DNA of 64,000 nucleotides, from NCBI RefSeq assembly GCF_900116015.1, contig NZ_FOYH01000003.1:124001-188000 (forward strand), written 5' to 3'. Made by a program: the position numbers and the translations under genes. Source of the stretch: Enterobacter sp. kpr-6 (lineage in GTDB: Bacteria; Pseudomonadota; Gammaproteobacteria; Enterobacterales; Enterobacteriaceae). The notes beneath the pieces were generated by a model, which was not told the origin of the DNA, searched no databases, and saw only the letters and a program-made list of their open reading frames with translations. Numbering within the stretch: position 1 is the first letter of the stretch; each line of letters opens with the position of its first letter. This document shows, in pieces, positions 24,732 through 34,269 of the stretch.

Positions 24732-25984
24732 GCCCGTAGCTCCTGTGCGCGGAAAAAGAATGCTTCATCGCCGAAATTACCCGACTTCAGCGCCAGAGAA
24801 AGCTGGCGTTCGCGGTCATAAACCCACGGCACGCCCGGTGCAATGGCCGGGCCGACGCTCAGTTTTTTAACCTGCAAGGCCTCGACCACCGTGCCGGAGG
24901 TTTCTCCCCCGGCGACAATAAAGGTGTTAAAACCCGACGCCAGCAGGCGCACGGCGAGGCGCGAGAAGAGCGCTTCGACAGCCGCACTGGCGACCGATTC
25001 GCCATACTGCGACTGAATGCGCGCCAGTTCACCGGCGGAGGTGGTGGCGTAAATCAGCGGAGTCGTCGGTTCAGCAACCGCCCAGGCGACGAGCGTATCA
25101 ATGTAATCTTCATCGCCGCTGATACAGCGCGCCATATCGACCCGGTGCGACGGGCCTTGTGCTTTCCACGCATTAACCTGGCGATTGGTCATTAATGAGC
25201 AACTGCCGGAGAAGATCACCGTGCGGGCAGGTGGCATGGGGACACGATCATCACCCGGCGCATAAGCGGAGGGACGTAATGCCGCCAGTGCTCCGCCTAA
25301 ACCCGATCCCCCCGCCAGTAATGGCAGACAGTAAAGCGCCTGCGCCAGCGTATTCAGATCCTCTTCACTGAGCGCATCGACAATCACATGATTGACGCCG
25401 GCGCTGCGCAACGCATGTAGCCGATCGGCTATCGCACCTTGTCCCAGGTGAATCGTCGCCAGATCGATAAGTCCGGTTTTGCCGGTGGTTTGCGGGGCGA
25501 GAAGGGCGGCAATGCGGGCGTCTTTCATCGGATTGAGAGGGTGGTTTTCCATCCCGGACTGATTGAGCAGCGTGCCATTTACAAACAGATGCCCGTGCAC
25601 CACCGTGCGCCCGTTCTGCGGGAGCGCCGGGCAGTGAACAATCATCGGCACGCCGGAATGGGCCATCAGCGCATCGCTGACCGGGCCAATATTGCCGCGC
25701 GGCGTGGAATCGAAGGTGGAGCAATATTTGAAATAGATCTGTAAAGCACGCGCCTGCTCCGTGAGCCAGCGATAACAGGCCAGCGACCGGGCAACCGCTT
25801 CTTCCGGATCCAGCGAGCGGCTTTTTAATGAAATTACAATCGCGTCGGCGTCGTCATTCCACGGCATTTCTGCCTGCGGCTGCCCCGTCAGCAGGACAAC
25901 CCGCCAGCCCTGTTGCGACATAAATCCTGCGATGTCAGTTGCGCCGGTAAAATCATCCGCGATGACACCTATTTTGACCGTCAT
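24728..25984 (-). CDS. otnK: 3-oxo-tetronate kinase OtnK
   Basis: 418-residue DUF1537-type kinase. The N-terminal substrate domain opens with IGVIADDFTGATDIAGF (D10, D11), the C-terminal nucleotide domain has FIVAGGETSGTVVEAL. It phosphorylates 3-oxo-tetronate on C4. ATG 25984 is chosen because the conserved MTVKIGVIADD starts there and GGAGCAGG lies upstream; the frame to 26029 would extend into the promoter. First gene of an eight-gene operon running to 19242. Confidence 0.92.
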   Translation of the reverse strand: MTVKIGVIADDFTGATDIAGFMSQQGWRVVLLTGQPQAEMPWNDDADAIVISLKSRSLDPEEAVARSLACYRWLTEQARALQIYFKYCSTFDSTPRGNIGPVSDALMAHSGVPMIVHCPALPQNGRTVVHGHLFVNGTLLNQSGMENHPLNPMKDARIAALLAPQTTGKTGLIDLATIHLGQGAIADRLHALRSAGVNHVIVDALSEEDLNTLAQALYCLPLLAGGSGLGGALAALRPSAYAPGDDRVPMPPARTVIFSGSCSLMTNRQVNAWKAQGPSHRVDMARCISGDEDYIDTLVAWAVAEPTTPLIYATTSAGELARIQSQYGESVASAAVEALFSRLAVRLLASGFNTFIVAGGETSGTVVEALQVKKLSVGPAIAPGVPWVYDRERQLSLALKSGNFGDEAFFFRAQELRA

Positions 25985-26372
25985 GATCCTGCTCCATCGG
26001 GTAACTTTCGAATTGAGGTTATTATTCAAAAGAACCCTTCACATTCACATGATGAATCTCACAAAGGGCAGGATTGAAGAAACGAGAAGCGACGCATCTA
26101 TGTTTATGAATTTAAAGAGATAATTAGCGAAGTGAGGAAGAAGAGACTTCACAACACTGTGTGAAGATTCGTTAACGGGTGAGAAAAGCTGTGAAAGAGA
26201 CTGAGGAAGTTAACGCGGATAACTGCTTATTACGCGGGCGATGACGAAGGAATTTTCTGCAATCACACAGCCTGACATTGCGGATTCTTGAAATGCTGAC
26301 TAGGTTTATGCAGGTCTTTTTCCCCTCTCACATTTGGAGAGGCGGGCAGTTAAAAAATGAACAGGAAAAGCT
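25985..26372. promoter_or_regulatory. Divergent control region upstream of otnK
   Basis: 388 bases without a gene between otnK (minus) and an AriR-like gene (plus). It holds two inverted repeats built on TTCA half-sites: ATTCA-CATGA-TGAAT at 26043-26057 and CTTCACA-ACACTG-TGTGAAG at 26147-26166 (seven perfect pairs). Several further TCACA/TTCACA half-sites lie between 26038 and 26070. These are candidates for the DeoR regulator; the region also must contain the promoter for the AriR-like gene. Confidence 0.4.
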
Positions 26373-26621
26373 ATGCACAGAACTACGGCTGAAGAACAAC
26401 TGAATTCTTATTTTGGGCTAAGTACCCAGAATTTTGAGGCCGAACGCCTCCTGATTAATGAACTGAGTCAGGAACTGCGGAACAACCAGATTGATGTCAG
26501 CAATAAAAATCTCATCCTGGCGCTGGTACGGTTGCTGGAGACGGAAGAGGATGTGGTCAAACTGGATATTTATCGCAATGCATTAGAACACATCGTGCAG
26601 AAAACCCCGGACGATCTGTAA
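26373..26621 (+). CDS. AriR/YmgB-family small protein (second copy)
   Basis: 82-residue protein of the YmgB family. Its second half (NKNLILALVRLLETEEDVVKLDIYRN...) aligns without gaps to E. coli AriR, including the final DDL. AriR is a small acid-resistance/biofilm regulator, described as a dimeric DNA-associated protein. AGGAAAAGCT precedes the ATG. It stands alone on the plus strand, convergent with two more small proteins of the same superfamily, and is a paralog of the ariR at 42.4 kb. Confidence 0.8.
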   Translation: MHRTTAEEQLNSYFGLSTQNFEAERLLINELSQELRNNQIDVSNKNLILALVRLLETEEDVVKLDIYRNALEHIVQKTPDDL

Positions 26622-26679
26622 GCGGTGTGAGTTATAAATGACCCCGGCACGTCTCTTTATGGGAGGTGCCGGGAGCGTG

Positions 26680-26904
26680 TCAGGCGGTCTTTAAGATCCG
26701 CGCCTTTAAATACTGCAATGAAGCGTCTAAAACCTGCTTTTGCCGGGGATCCGTCGTCATGCCGCTGCGGGTACGCAGCACCATCAGAAGGTTGTCAGCA
26801 TCAACGGGCTTGCGCGAGTTCATTAAATACGTCGCGGCCTCACCTATAACCTCTTGAATATTCTCAAGTCTAACTCGTTCATCTTGGTTCAATTGCACTC
26901 TCAA
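26680..26904 (-). CDS. Small YmgA/Bdm-like protein
   Basis: 74-residue soluble, probably helical protein: IQEVIGEAATYLMNSRKPVDADNLLMVLRTR and a second helix with PRQKQVLDASLQYLKARI. Pattern and length match the YmgA/YcgZ/AriR connector group, especially 'GEA...L' followed by 'LL..L' and a helix ending before a short tail. No exact family member recognised. It lies 148 bases downstream of a YmgA-like gene and convergent with the AriR-like gene. Confidence 0.6.
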   Translation of the reverse strand: MRVQLNQDERVRLENIQEVIGEAATYLMNSRKPVDADNLLMVLRTRSGMTTDPRQKQVLDASLQYLKARILKTA

Positions 26905-27051
26905 TGCCGGAGGGGGTGACTGTCTTCTATGGCCCGAAAGCCACGATCAAATTCACAGAGAGCATTTAACGAAACATGCAAAAGCAAGTCTGATTAGAAG
27001 GGCGAATGTAGTGGGGAAAATCTGTTAACCGTACCGGTTAAACAGAGACCA

Positions 27052-27339
27052 TTAGTGTTTGTACTGCGTCGTGCCAGGCAGTAAACGCGCGTCACGTTTT
27101 GGAAGCTTTACGCGAGTTGTGGAGCGATCGTCTTCATCGGGAAGGGTTCTGAAATGATGAACACCGTTAATGGCGGTACGGAACGCTTCACGTCTGCCAT
27201 GATCCAGCTCACCCTTCAGATTGTCCTGAAGTTGCCCAATCAGGGCATCAAAAGAAACATCATCATCGGCTTCAAGAAGCGTCATTACTGCTTCGCCCAT
27301 GACTTTATCTACCAGCCTGTCCTTATCATTCTTGCTCAT
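27052..27339 (-). CDS. YmgA-like small protein
   Basis: 95-residue protein resembling the YmgA encoded at 42.7-43.0 kb: VDKVMGEAVMTLLEADDDVSFDALIGQL against TDEFIGEAVLSLLSENGPVNTQALIKRL, then a second helix with GRREAFRTAI. A basic 25-residue tail follows (RVKLPKRDARLLPG). ATG 27339 is chosen over 27351 because GAGAGGCTC sits just upstream. In E. coli YmgA acts with AriR on the Rcs phosphorelay and so on capsule and curli; the role of this copy is inferred. Confidence 0.7.
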   Translation of the reverse strand: MSKNDKDRLVDKVMGEAVMTLLEADDDVSFDALIGQLQDNLKGELDHGRREAFRTAINGVHHFRTLPDEDDRSTTRVKLPKRDARLLPGTTQYKH

Positions 27340-27607
27340 TGAGCCTCTCAATTTTTATTGTGTCGGACTGCTACATGCATCACCAGTATGCATGCTGATG
27401 ATCTATAAAGATACATATTATCTATATATTTCCACAGGGGTGTGTTTCGGAAGAGATAACCTGTCTGAATATTTGCCGCCGCATATCAGTTCGGTGCGCA
27501 TGGTCTATGATTTTAATCTCATACCAGTCGGGGCGGTGGCTCAGGGCGGTATCTGGAAGTTGACACTGGTGTATCTGTTCATTTTCTGCGGTAAATGAGG
27601 TCATTGA

Positions 27608-29392
27608 ATGGAATCCAAATTATTTCGTAAGAGTTGGGGGGCGGAATACCTTGCCTCCGGTGACGTCCGTTTCAGCCTGTGGGCGAGCGGGCAGAAGCAG
27701 GTTACACTGCGACTTTCTGGTCAGGATATTGAAATGACGGCAGGCGATGACGGCTGGTTTGAATGCCAGGTCGCAAATGTCGCTGCCGGATCTGAATACA
27801 ACTTTGTGTTACAGGACGGCATGCTGGTACCCGATCCTGCCTCACGCGCTCAAAAGCGCGACGTGAACGGGCCTTCTCTGGTGATTGATCCGCAGAGCTA
27901 CGCCTGGAAAAACACCGACTGGCGCGGGCGCGCATGGGAAGAGACGGTGTTTTACGAACTGCACGTCGGCACCTTTACGCCTGAAGGCACCTTCAGTGCC
28001 GCCATCAAAAAACTGCCGTATCTGGCGGAAACGGGCATTACGGCCATTGAAGTGCTGCCTGTTTCCCAGTTCGGCGGTGACCGGGGCTGGGGTTACGACG
28101 GCGTGCTGCTGTATGCGCCGCACAGCGCCTACGGCTCGCCCGATGATTTCAAAGCCTTTATTGATGCCGCGCACGGGCTTGGGATCTCGGTCGTGCTGGA
28201 TATCGTGCTCAACCACTTTGGTCCCGAAGGCAACTATCTGCCTCTGCTCTCCCCGGATTTCTTCCATAAAGAGCGGCATACCCCCTGGGGCGCGGGCATT
28301 GCCTATGATGTGGACGCCACGCGGCGTTACATCGCCGAAGCGCCGCTCTACTGGCTGAAGGAATTTAATCTCGACGGCCTGCGTTTTGATGCCATCGATC
28401 AGATTGAAGATACGGCGGAAAAACATGTCCTGATTGAGATCGCCGAACGTATCCGCGCGGAGATCACCGATCGCCCGGTGCATTTAACGACCGAAGACAG
28501 CCGCAATGTGATTTTCCTGCATCCGCGCGGCGAGCAGGGCGAAATGCCACTGTTCAGCGGCGAGTGGAACGATGATTTCCACAATGCGGTGCATGTGTTC
28601 GCCACCGGCGAAACCCACGCCTATTACAAAGATTTTGCCGATGAGCCGGAAAAACGCGTCGCCCGGGCGCTGACCGAAGGCTTTGTCTATCAGGGTGAGA
28701 TCTCACAGCAATCCGGTAAACCGCGCGGTGTGGACAGCACCGGGCAGCCGCCGGTCGCCTTTGTTGATTTCATCCAGAATCACGATCAGGTGGGTAACCG
28801 CGCCCAGGGCGAGCGGCTGATTTCCCTTGCCGGCAGTGAGCGCACAAAAGTGCTGCTGGCCGCGCTGCTGCTGTCACCGCACATCCCGCTGCTGTTTATG
28901 GGCGAAGAGTACGGCGAAACCAATCCGTTTTTATTCTTTACCAATTTTCACGGCGATCTGGCTAAAGCCGTGCGCGAAGGCCGGGCGAAAGAGTTTGCGG
29001 GCCACGCCGGACATGACGAAAACGTGCCGGACCCCAATGACGAAAAAACGTTTCTGGCGTCAAAACTCGACTGGAAAAAACAGGACAGCGCAGAAGGTAA
29101 ATCCTGGCTGGCGTTAACCCGCTCGCTGCTGGCGTTGCGGCAGAAACAGATTGTGCCGCTGCTGGCTACCGCAGGCGGTCAGGCGGGTCGGGTGATCGAC
29201 ACCGCAGACGGCGTGGTGGTGGTGAGCTGGACCTTCCCGAAAGGCACGCTCTCGATGGCACTCAATATCAGCGCCACTGCCGTGCCGCTCCCGGTTCTGC
29301 CCGGCGAGACAATTTTTGCCTGGCCGGAAGAGGGCACAACGCTTGCACCAGACTCTATTCTTGTTCGCCTTGCCTCAGGAGAAGCACCGTGA
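27608..29392 (+). CDS. treZ: Malto-oligosyltrehalose trehalohydrolase TreZ
   Basis: GH13 enzyme of 594 residues that releases trehalose from maltooligosyl-trehalose. N-terminal carbohydrate-binding domain (residues 1-95), then the barrel with the nucleophile in GLRFDAIDQIED, the acid in LTTEDSRNVIF and the transition-state Asp in FIQNHDQVGNR. GAGG lies seven bases before the ATG. First gene of treZ-treY-glgX. This trehalose route from glycogen is absent in E. coli, which uses OtsAB. Confidence 0.95.
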   Translation: MESKLFRKSWGAEYLASGDVRFSLWASGQKQVTLRLSGQDIEMTAGDDGWFECQVANVAAGSEYNFVLQDGMLVPDPASRAQKRDVNGPSLVIDPQSYAWKNTDWRGRAWEETVFYELHVGTFTPEGTFSAAIKKLPYLAETGITAIEVLPVSQFGGDRGWGYDGVLLYAPHSAYGSPDDFKAFIDAAHGLGISVVLDIVLNHFGPEGNYLPLLSPDFFHKERHTPWGAGIAYDVDATRRYIAEAPLYWLKEFNLDGLRFDAIDQIEDTAEKHVLIEIAERIRAEITDRPVHLTTEDSRNVIFLHPRGEQGEMPLFSGEWNDDFHNAVHVFATGETHAYYKDFADEPEKRVARALTEGFVYQGEISQQSGKPRGVDSTGQPPVAFVDFIQNHDQVGNRAQGERLISLAGSERTKVLLAALLLSPHIPLLFMGEEYGETNPFLFFTNFHGDLAKAVREGRAKEFAGHAGHDENVPDPNDEKTFLASKLDWKKQDSAEGKSWLALTRSLLALRQKQIVPLLATAGGQAGRVIDTADGVVVVSWTFPKGTLSMALNISATAVPLPVLPGETIFAWPEEGTTLAPDSILVRLASGEAP

Positions 29393-31923
29393 GCATTCCA
29401 ACTGCAACGTACCGCATTCAGTTCCGTAACGGCATGACCTTCGATCGTGCCGCCGCCCTCGTACCCTATATGAAGCAACTGGGGATCAGCCACCTTTACG
29501 CCTCACCGATTTTTACCGCGACCGCGGGTTCCACGCACGGTTATGACGTGACCGATGTGAATGAGATCGACCCGTCGATTGGCGGGCGCGCCGGTTTTGA
29601 CCGGATGGTGAAAGCGCTCAAAGAGGCGGGGCTGGGCCTGATCCTCGATATCGTGCCGAACCATATGGCGACGTCGCTGGAGAACGCCTGGTGGCGGGAT
29701 GTGATCGAACACGGCGAGAACAGCCGCTATGCCCGTCATTTTGATATCGACTGGTCCCGCCGCCTGACGCTGCCGTTTCTCGGTGACACCTTTGAGGCGG
29801 TGCTGGAAAACGGCGAAATCAGCGTCAAAGCCGATCCTAAAACCGGTCACCCAGCGCTTGCCTATTACGACACCTTTTATCCGCTGACGCCCGCAAGCTG
29901 GGAAGGGCGGGAGTCTGAGATCCTTAACCTGACCGACAAGCAGCACATCGCGGCCTTACACGAGCAGCAGCCGTGGCGCTTAATGTCATGGCGCGAAGCA
30001 CCGCGCGATCTCTCCTGGCGGCGCTTCTTCGAGATCACCGGGCTGGTGGGCGTGCGTGTCGAAGATCCTCAGGTGTTTGACGACACCCATCGTCTGATCC
30101 TGGAGCTGGTGCATTCCGGCGCGGTGGACGGCCTGCGCGTTGATCACGTTGACGGTCTGGCCGATCCGAAAAGCTACCTTGAAACGCTCAGAGCCCAGGC
30201 GGGTCCTGACTGTTACATCACCGTAGAGAAGATCCTCGGCAAAGGGGAGCATCTGCCTGCGGACTGGCCGATCTCCGGCACCACCGGCTATGAGTTTATC
30301 GCCGCGCTGTCGGATGTGCTGGTTGACGACGACAAGATTGACGCCCTGCGCATGGCTTACGACAACGTGGTCGGCAAGCCGGTGGATATGAAAGCGGAAT
30401 TGCGCGACGCCAAGCTGTTAATGGTCGATCGCAATTTCGAAGGCGAATTTACCACTCTGTTACGTTACACGGTGGCGATTGCTGAAAAAGAAAACATCAC
30501 GCTGGAGAAGTCCGCTATTCGTTCAGCGTTGCGCGAGTTGCTGGTGGCCTTCCCGGTCTATCGCACCTACGGCACCGCCGAAGGGCTGACACCTGCCGAT
30601 GACGCACTGCTGCAAAAAGTGGCCGCACGGGTGAGAAACAGCGCACACGCACCGGATAACGCCGCGCTCGATTTTGTGGTGCACATTCTGCAAGGGGCGT
30701 TGTCAGACGTCACCCGCGATGACGCCGCACTGTTCCGCACCCGTTTCCAGCAGTTGACCGGGCCGCTGATGGCGAAGTCGGTGGAAGACACGCTGTTTTT
30801 CCGTCAGAACATGGAACTGGCGCTCAATGAAGTGGGTGCCGAGCCGCTGCCACGCGTCTTCTCGCTGGAGCGCTTCCATTCGGAGATGAAAACCCGCCTC
30901 GAACGCCAGCCGGACGCGCTTTCCGGTACATCCACGCATGACACCAAACGCGGGGAAGATGCCCGCGCACGGCTTTACACCCTGACTGAAGCGCCGGAAA
31001 ACTGGGTGGAGTGCGTCGCCCGCTGGCGGCAGATGAATCAGGACAAAGTCACGGTTCTCGACGATGGCCTGGCCCCGAAACACGCCGATGCCTGGATGCT
31101 CTACCAGGCGCTGGCAGGCGTCTGGCCGGTCACCCTGACGCCCGATGATGCAGAAGGGCTGAAGGCGCTTGAGGAGCGGTTCCTGGAATTTATTGAAAAA
31201 GCGCTGCGCGAAGCGAAGCTGCGCACCGACTGGGTGGAAACCAACGACGCCTACGAGCAGGCGGTGCTGGATTACGCCCGTCATCTGCTTTCCCCGGATA
31301 ATCGCGCGTTTTTAGATGATTTTACCCGCGAGATCCAACCCTATATTCGTGCCGGGCTGGTCAACAGTCTGACGCAAACAGTGATCAAACTGACCGCGCC
31401 GGGCGTGCCGGATATCTATCAGGGCAGCGAGGCGCTGAATTTCAGCCTGGTCGATCCGGATAACCGTCGCGAGCCGGATTTCCCGACGCTGGAAGGGCAA
31501 CTGAACGGCCTGGATAAACCGGTGCTGACCACCACCGCAAGCTGGCGAAATGGCCAGCTACTGCAGCAGGTGATTGCCCGCTGTCTGCGCGTCCGGCAGC
31601 AACATCCGGCGCTGTTCCGCCAGGGCGATTATCTGCCGCTTGCGGCCAGTGGCGATCGGGCGAGCAACGTTATCGCCTACGGGCGGGTGGACAGCCGCGA
31701 TGCGCTGATTGTCATCGCCCCACGGCTGGTGTTTGACGCGCTTCACGATCATGACGCGGTGGATGCAAAACGCTGGGCGAATACCACCCTTGCGCTGCCT
31801 CCCGCGCTGGCAAACCGTCGTTACCGCGACATTCTTAATGGTCAGGAATATAGCCTGACCGATCGCATAGATTTAGGTGAGATTGATATTTATACCTCGG
31901 CAGTGCTTATCAGTATTTCATGA
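29389..31923 (+). CDS. treY: Malto-oligosyltrehalose synthase TreY
   Basis: GH13 enzyme of 844 residues converting the reducing end of malto-oligosaccharides into a trehalosyl unit by intramolecular transglucosylation. Motifs: DIVPNHMA (region I), VDGLRVDHVDGLADP with the nucleophile Asp, CYITVEKILGKGE with the acid Glu, and LSGTSTHDTKRGED with the third acid. GTG start overlapping the treZ stop as GTGA, indicating coupled translation and a balanced enzyme pair. Confidence 0.95.
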   Translation: MSIPTATYRIQFRNGMTFDRAAALVPYMKQLGISHLYASPIFTATAGSTHGYDVTDVNEIDPSIGGRAGFDRMVKALKEAGLGLILDIVPNHMATSLENAWWRDVIEHGENSRYARHFDIDWSRRLTLPFLGDTFEAVLENGEISVKADPKTGHPALAYYDTFYPLTPASWEGRESEILNLTDKQHIAALHEQQPWRLMSWREAPRDLSWRRFFEITGLVGVRVEDPQVFDDTHRLILELVHSGAVDGLRVDHVDGLADPKSYLETLRAQAGPDCYITVEKILGKGEHLPADWPISGTTGYEFIAALSDVLVDDDKIDALRMAYDNVVGKPVDMKAELRDAKLLMVDRNFEGEFTTLLRYTVAIAEKENITLEKSAIRSALRELLVAFPVYRTYGTAEGLTPADDALLQKVAARVRNSAHAPDNAALDFVVHILQGALSDVTRDDAALFRTRFQQLTGPLMAKSVEDTLFFRQNMELALNEVGAEPLPRVFSLERFHSEMKTRLERQPDALSGTSTHDTKRGEDARARLYTLTEAPENWVECVARWRQMNQDKVTVLDDGLAPKHADAWMLYQALAGVWPVTLTPDDAEGLKALEERFLEFIEKALREAKLRTDWVETNDAYEQAVLDYARHLLSPDNRAFLDDFTREIQPYIRAGLVNSLTQTVIKLTAPGVPDIYQGSEALNFSLVDPDNRREPDFPTLEGQLNGLDKPVLTTTASWRNGQLLQQVIARCLRVRQQHPALFRQGDYLPLAASGDRASNVIAYGRVDSRDALIVIAPRLVFDALHDHDAVDAKRWANTTLALPPALANRRYRDILNGQEYSLTDRIDLGEIDIYTSAVLISIS

Positions 31924-31982
31924 TGATAAAGAGCATAAGACGTTGTTATCAATAACAATACTGACCGCATGGAGAGTAGAAA

Positions 31983-34058
31983 ATGACAAGTGGTAACGCA
32001 TTTAGTATCGAGGCGGGGCACGGCCTGGTTTTGGGTGCCAATTATGATGGCGAGGGTGTCAATTTTGCGCTTTTTTCCGCGCACGCAGAACGCGTTGAGC
32101 TGTGCCTGTTTGATCCTTCAGGTAAAACAGAAATCGCCCGGCTTGAACTGCCGGAGTACACCCACGAGATCTGGCACGGCTACGTGCCGGGCCTGAAGCC
32201 GGGCGCACTGTACGGCTACCGGGTGTACGGCCCGTTTGATCCGCATAACGGGCACCGTTTTAACCCGAATAAACTGCTGATGGATCCCTATGCCCGCGAA
32301 CTGGTGGGGGAGATCCAGTGGGATGAATCGCACTTCGCCTATGAACTGCTGCATGAAGATAAAGATCTGACCTTTGATACCCGCGACAGCGCGCCGTTTA
32401 TGCCGCGCTGCCGGGTGGTCGATCCGGATGAGTTTGACTGGCAGGATAACAACCGCCCGGCGGTGTCGTGGCCGGACACGGTGATCTATGAAACTCACGT
32501 TAAAGGCTTCACCCAGCTTAACAACGCACTGCCGCAGGAGCTGCGTGGCACCTATGAAGGGATGGGCCATAAAGCGACGGTGGATTACATCAAAAGTCTG
32601 GGGATCACCTCGGTAGAACTGCTGCCGGTGCACTGGTTCCCGGACGATCAGCATTTACTTGAACGCGGGCAGCGCAATTACTGGGGCTATCACACGCTGG
32701 GATTCTTTGCCCCGGCCACCCGTTATTTCGGTCCGCGCGGTATTCAGGGGTTCCGCGATATGGTGCGGTCGTTCCATGATGCCGGGATCGAAGTGATTCT
32801 GGACGTGGTCTACAACCACACGGCGGAAGGTAACGAACTGGGCCCGACGCTCTCCTTTAAAGGGATCGATAACTTCTCGTACTACCGGACGCTGCCGGAT
32901 CAGCATCGCTATTACATCAACGATACGGGGACCGGGAACACGGTCAACACCTCGCATCCGCGCGTGCTGCAAATGGTCATGGATTCCCTGCGCTACTGGG
33001 CGCAATCGATGCATATCGATGGTTTTCGCTTCGACCTGGGAACGATTCTGGGACGCGAGCCGGAAGGCTTTGACCAGCGCGGCGGCTTCTTTGATGCGAT
33101 TACCCAGGATCCGGTGCTCTCAAAACTGAAACTGATCGGTGAGCCGTGGGATATCGGACCGGGCGGGTATCAGGTTGGCGGTTTCCCGCCGGGCTGGGCC
33201 GAATGGAACGATAAATACCGCGACACGGTGCGCGAGTACTGGCGCGGCGACAACGTGCCGAATGATTTCGCCGCCCGGCTGCTCGGTTCCGGCGATCTGT
33301 ACGACATCCGTGGGCGCAGGCCGTGGGCGAGCGTGAACTTCCTCACCGCGCACGACGGCTTTACGCTCAACGATCTGGTGTCTTACAACGACAAGCATAA
33401 CGATGCCAACGGCGAGGAGAATCGCGACGGCCATAACGATAACCGCTCATACAACTATGGCGCGGAAGGCCCGACCGATGACGAAGGGATCAACACCGTG
33501 CGCGAGCGCCAGAAGCGCAACTTCCTCGCCACGCTGTTCTTCTCCCACGGCACGCCAATGCTGCTGGCGGGGGATGAGTTCGGGCACAGCCAGCAGGGTA
33601 ATAACAACGTCTATTGCCAGGACAACGAGTTGTCGTGGATCGACTGGGATAATCTGCCGGAAGGCGGTGAAATGCTGCGCGAGTTTACCCGCAAGGTGAT
33701 CCACCTGCGCGCGGAACAACCGCTGCTGCGACGTGAAAACTGGCGCGACGGGATGCTGATCGAGTGGTTCAATGCCGGCGGCGGGAAGCAGACGCCTGAG
33801 CAATGGGAAGAAGGTTCCTCGCTGGTGGTCTATATCGGCCGGCCGGATCTCAAACCTGAAGAGGGCATCTGGCACGACGTGCTGATGCTGTTCAACCCGT
33901 TTGAAGGCAAATTGCCGTTCCGCATCCCGCAGTTCGGCGACCACGGCTGGGTGCTGGAGTTAACCACCAGCGGCGATTACCAGCGGGGCCTGGTGATTAA
34001 TCGTGAGAAGGATTTCGAGCTGGAAGGGCGGAGTATCGCGCTGTTCAGAAGGCCGTAA
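31983..34058 (+). CDS. glgX: Glycogen debranching enzyme GlgX
   Basis: Isoamylase-type GH13 enzyme of 691 residues that hydrolyses alpha-1,6 branches left on glycogen limit dextrins. N-terminal isoamylase domain (about 1-150), then DVVYNHTAEGNE, DGFRFDLGTILG (nucleophile), LIGEPWDIGPGGYQVG (acid) and FLTAHDGFTLNDLVSY. It provides linear malto-oligosaccharides for TreY and is in the TreX position of the pathway. GGAG precedes the ATG. The usual glgBXCAP operon is not here, so this may be a second glgX. Confidence 0.94.
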   Translation: MTSGNAFSIEAGHGLVLGANYDGEGVNFALFSAHAERVELCLFDPSGKTEIARLELPEYTHEIWHGYVPGLKPGALYGYRVYGPFDPHNGHRFNPNKLLMDPYARELVGEIQWDESHFAYELLHEDKDLTFDTRDSAPFMPRCRVVDPDEFDWQDNNRPAVSWPDTVIYETHVKGFTQLNNALPQELRGTYEGMGHKATVDYIKSLGITSVELLPVHWFPDDQHLLERGQRNYWGYHTLGFFAPATRYFGPRGIQGFRDMVRSFHDAGIEVILDVVYNHTAEGNELGPTLSFKGIDNFSYYRTLPDQHRYYINDTGTGNTVNTSHPRVLQMVMDSLRYWAQSMHIDGFRFDLGTILGREPEGFDQRGGFFDAITQDPVLSKLKLIGEPWDIGPGGYQVGGFPPGWAEWNDKYRDTVREYWRGDNVPNDFAARLLGSGDLYDIRGRRPWASVNFLTAHDGFTLNDLVSYNDKHNDANGEENRDGHNDNRSYNYGAEGPTDDEGINTVRERQKRNFLATLFFSHGTPMLLAGDEFGHSQQGNNNVYCQDNELSWIDWDNLPEGGEMLREFTRKVIHLRAEQPLLRRENWRDGMLIEWFNAGGGKQTPEQWEEGSSLVVYIGRPDLKPEEGIWHDVLMLFNPFEGKLPFRIPQFGDHGWVLELTTSGDYQRGLVINREKDFELEGRSIALFRRP

Positions 34059-34067
34059 GTCAGGTTT

Positions 34068-34269
34068 CCCCTCACCCTAACCCTCTCCCTATGGGAGAGG
34101 GGACAGATCGAGTTCGCACTTGCCTTTCTCCCTCAAATCGAGCACGGCCTGACTTTCTCCCTCTCCCCATGGGAGAGGGGACGGATCGAGTTCGCACTTG
34201 CCTTTCTCCCTCAAATTGAGCACGTCCTGCCTTTCTCCCTCTCCCTCAGGGAGAGGGCCGGGGTGAGGG
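34068..34269. repeat. Palindromic repeat island B
   Basis: Same family as islands A, C, D and E: begins CCCCTCACCCTAACCCTCTCC and ends AGGGCCGGGGTGAGGG. A unit of 78 bases is duplicated almost exactly (34091-34168 and 34169-34246), with a few substitutions. The right end overlaps the 3' end of the alginate-lyase-like gene and provides its stop codon. Confidence 0.85.

Noticed and set aside
27299-27598. 99-codon plus-strand ORF just upstream of treZ
   Set aside because: It starts antisense inside the YmgA-like gene, has no ribosome-binding site and no recognisable pattern. It may only be promoter-region sequence.
34091-34246. 78-base direct repeat as a possible CRISPR array or attachment site
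   Set aside because: Only two copies, back to back without spacers, and built from the palindromic repeat family seen at four other places. No integrase or cas gene nearby.
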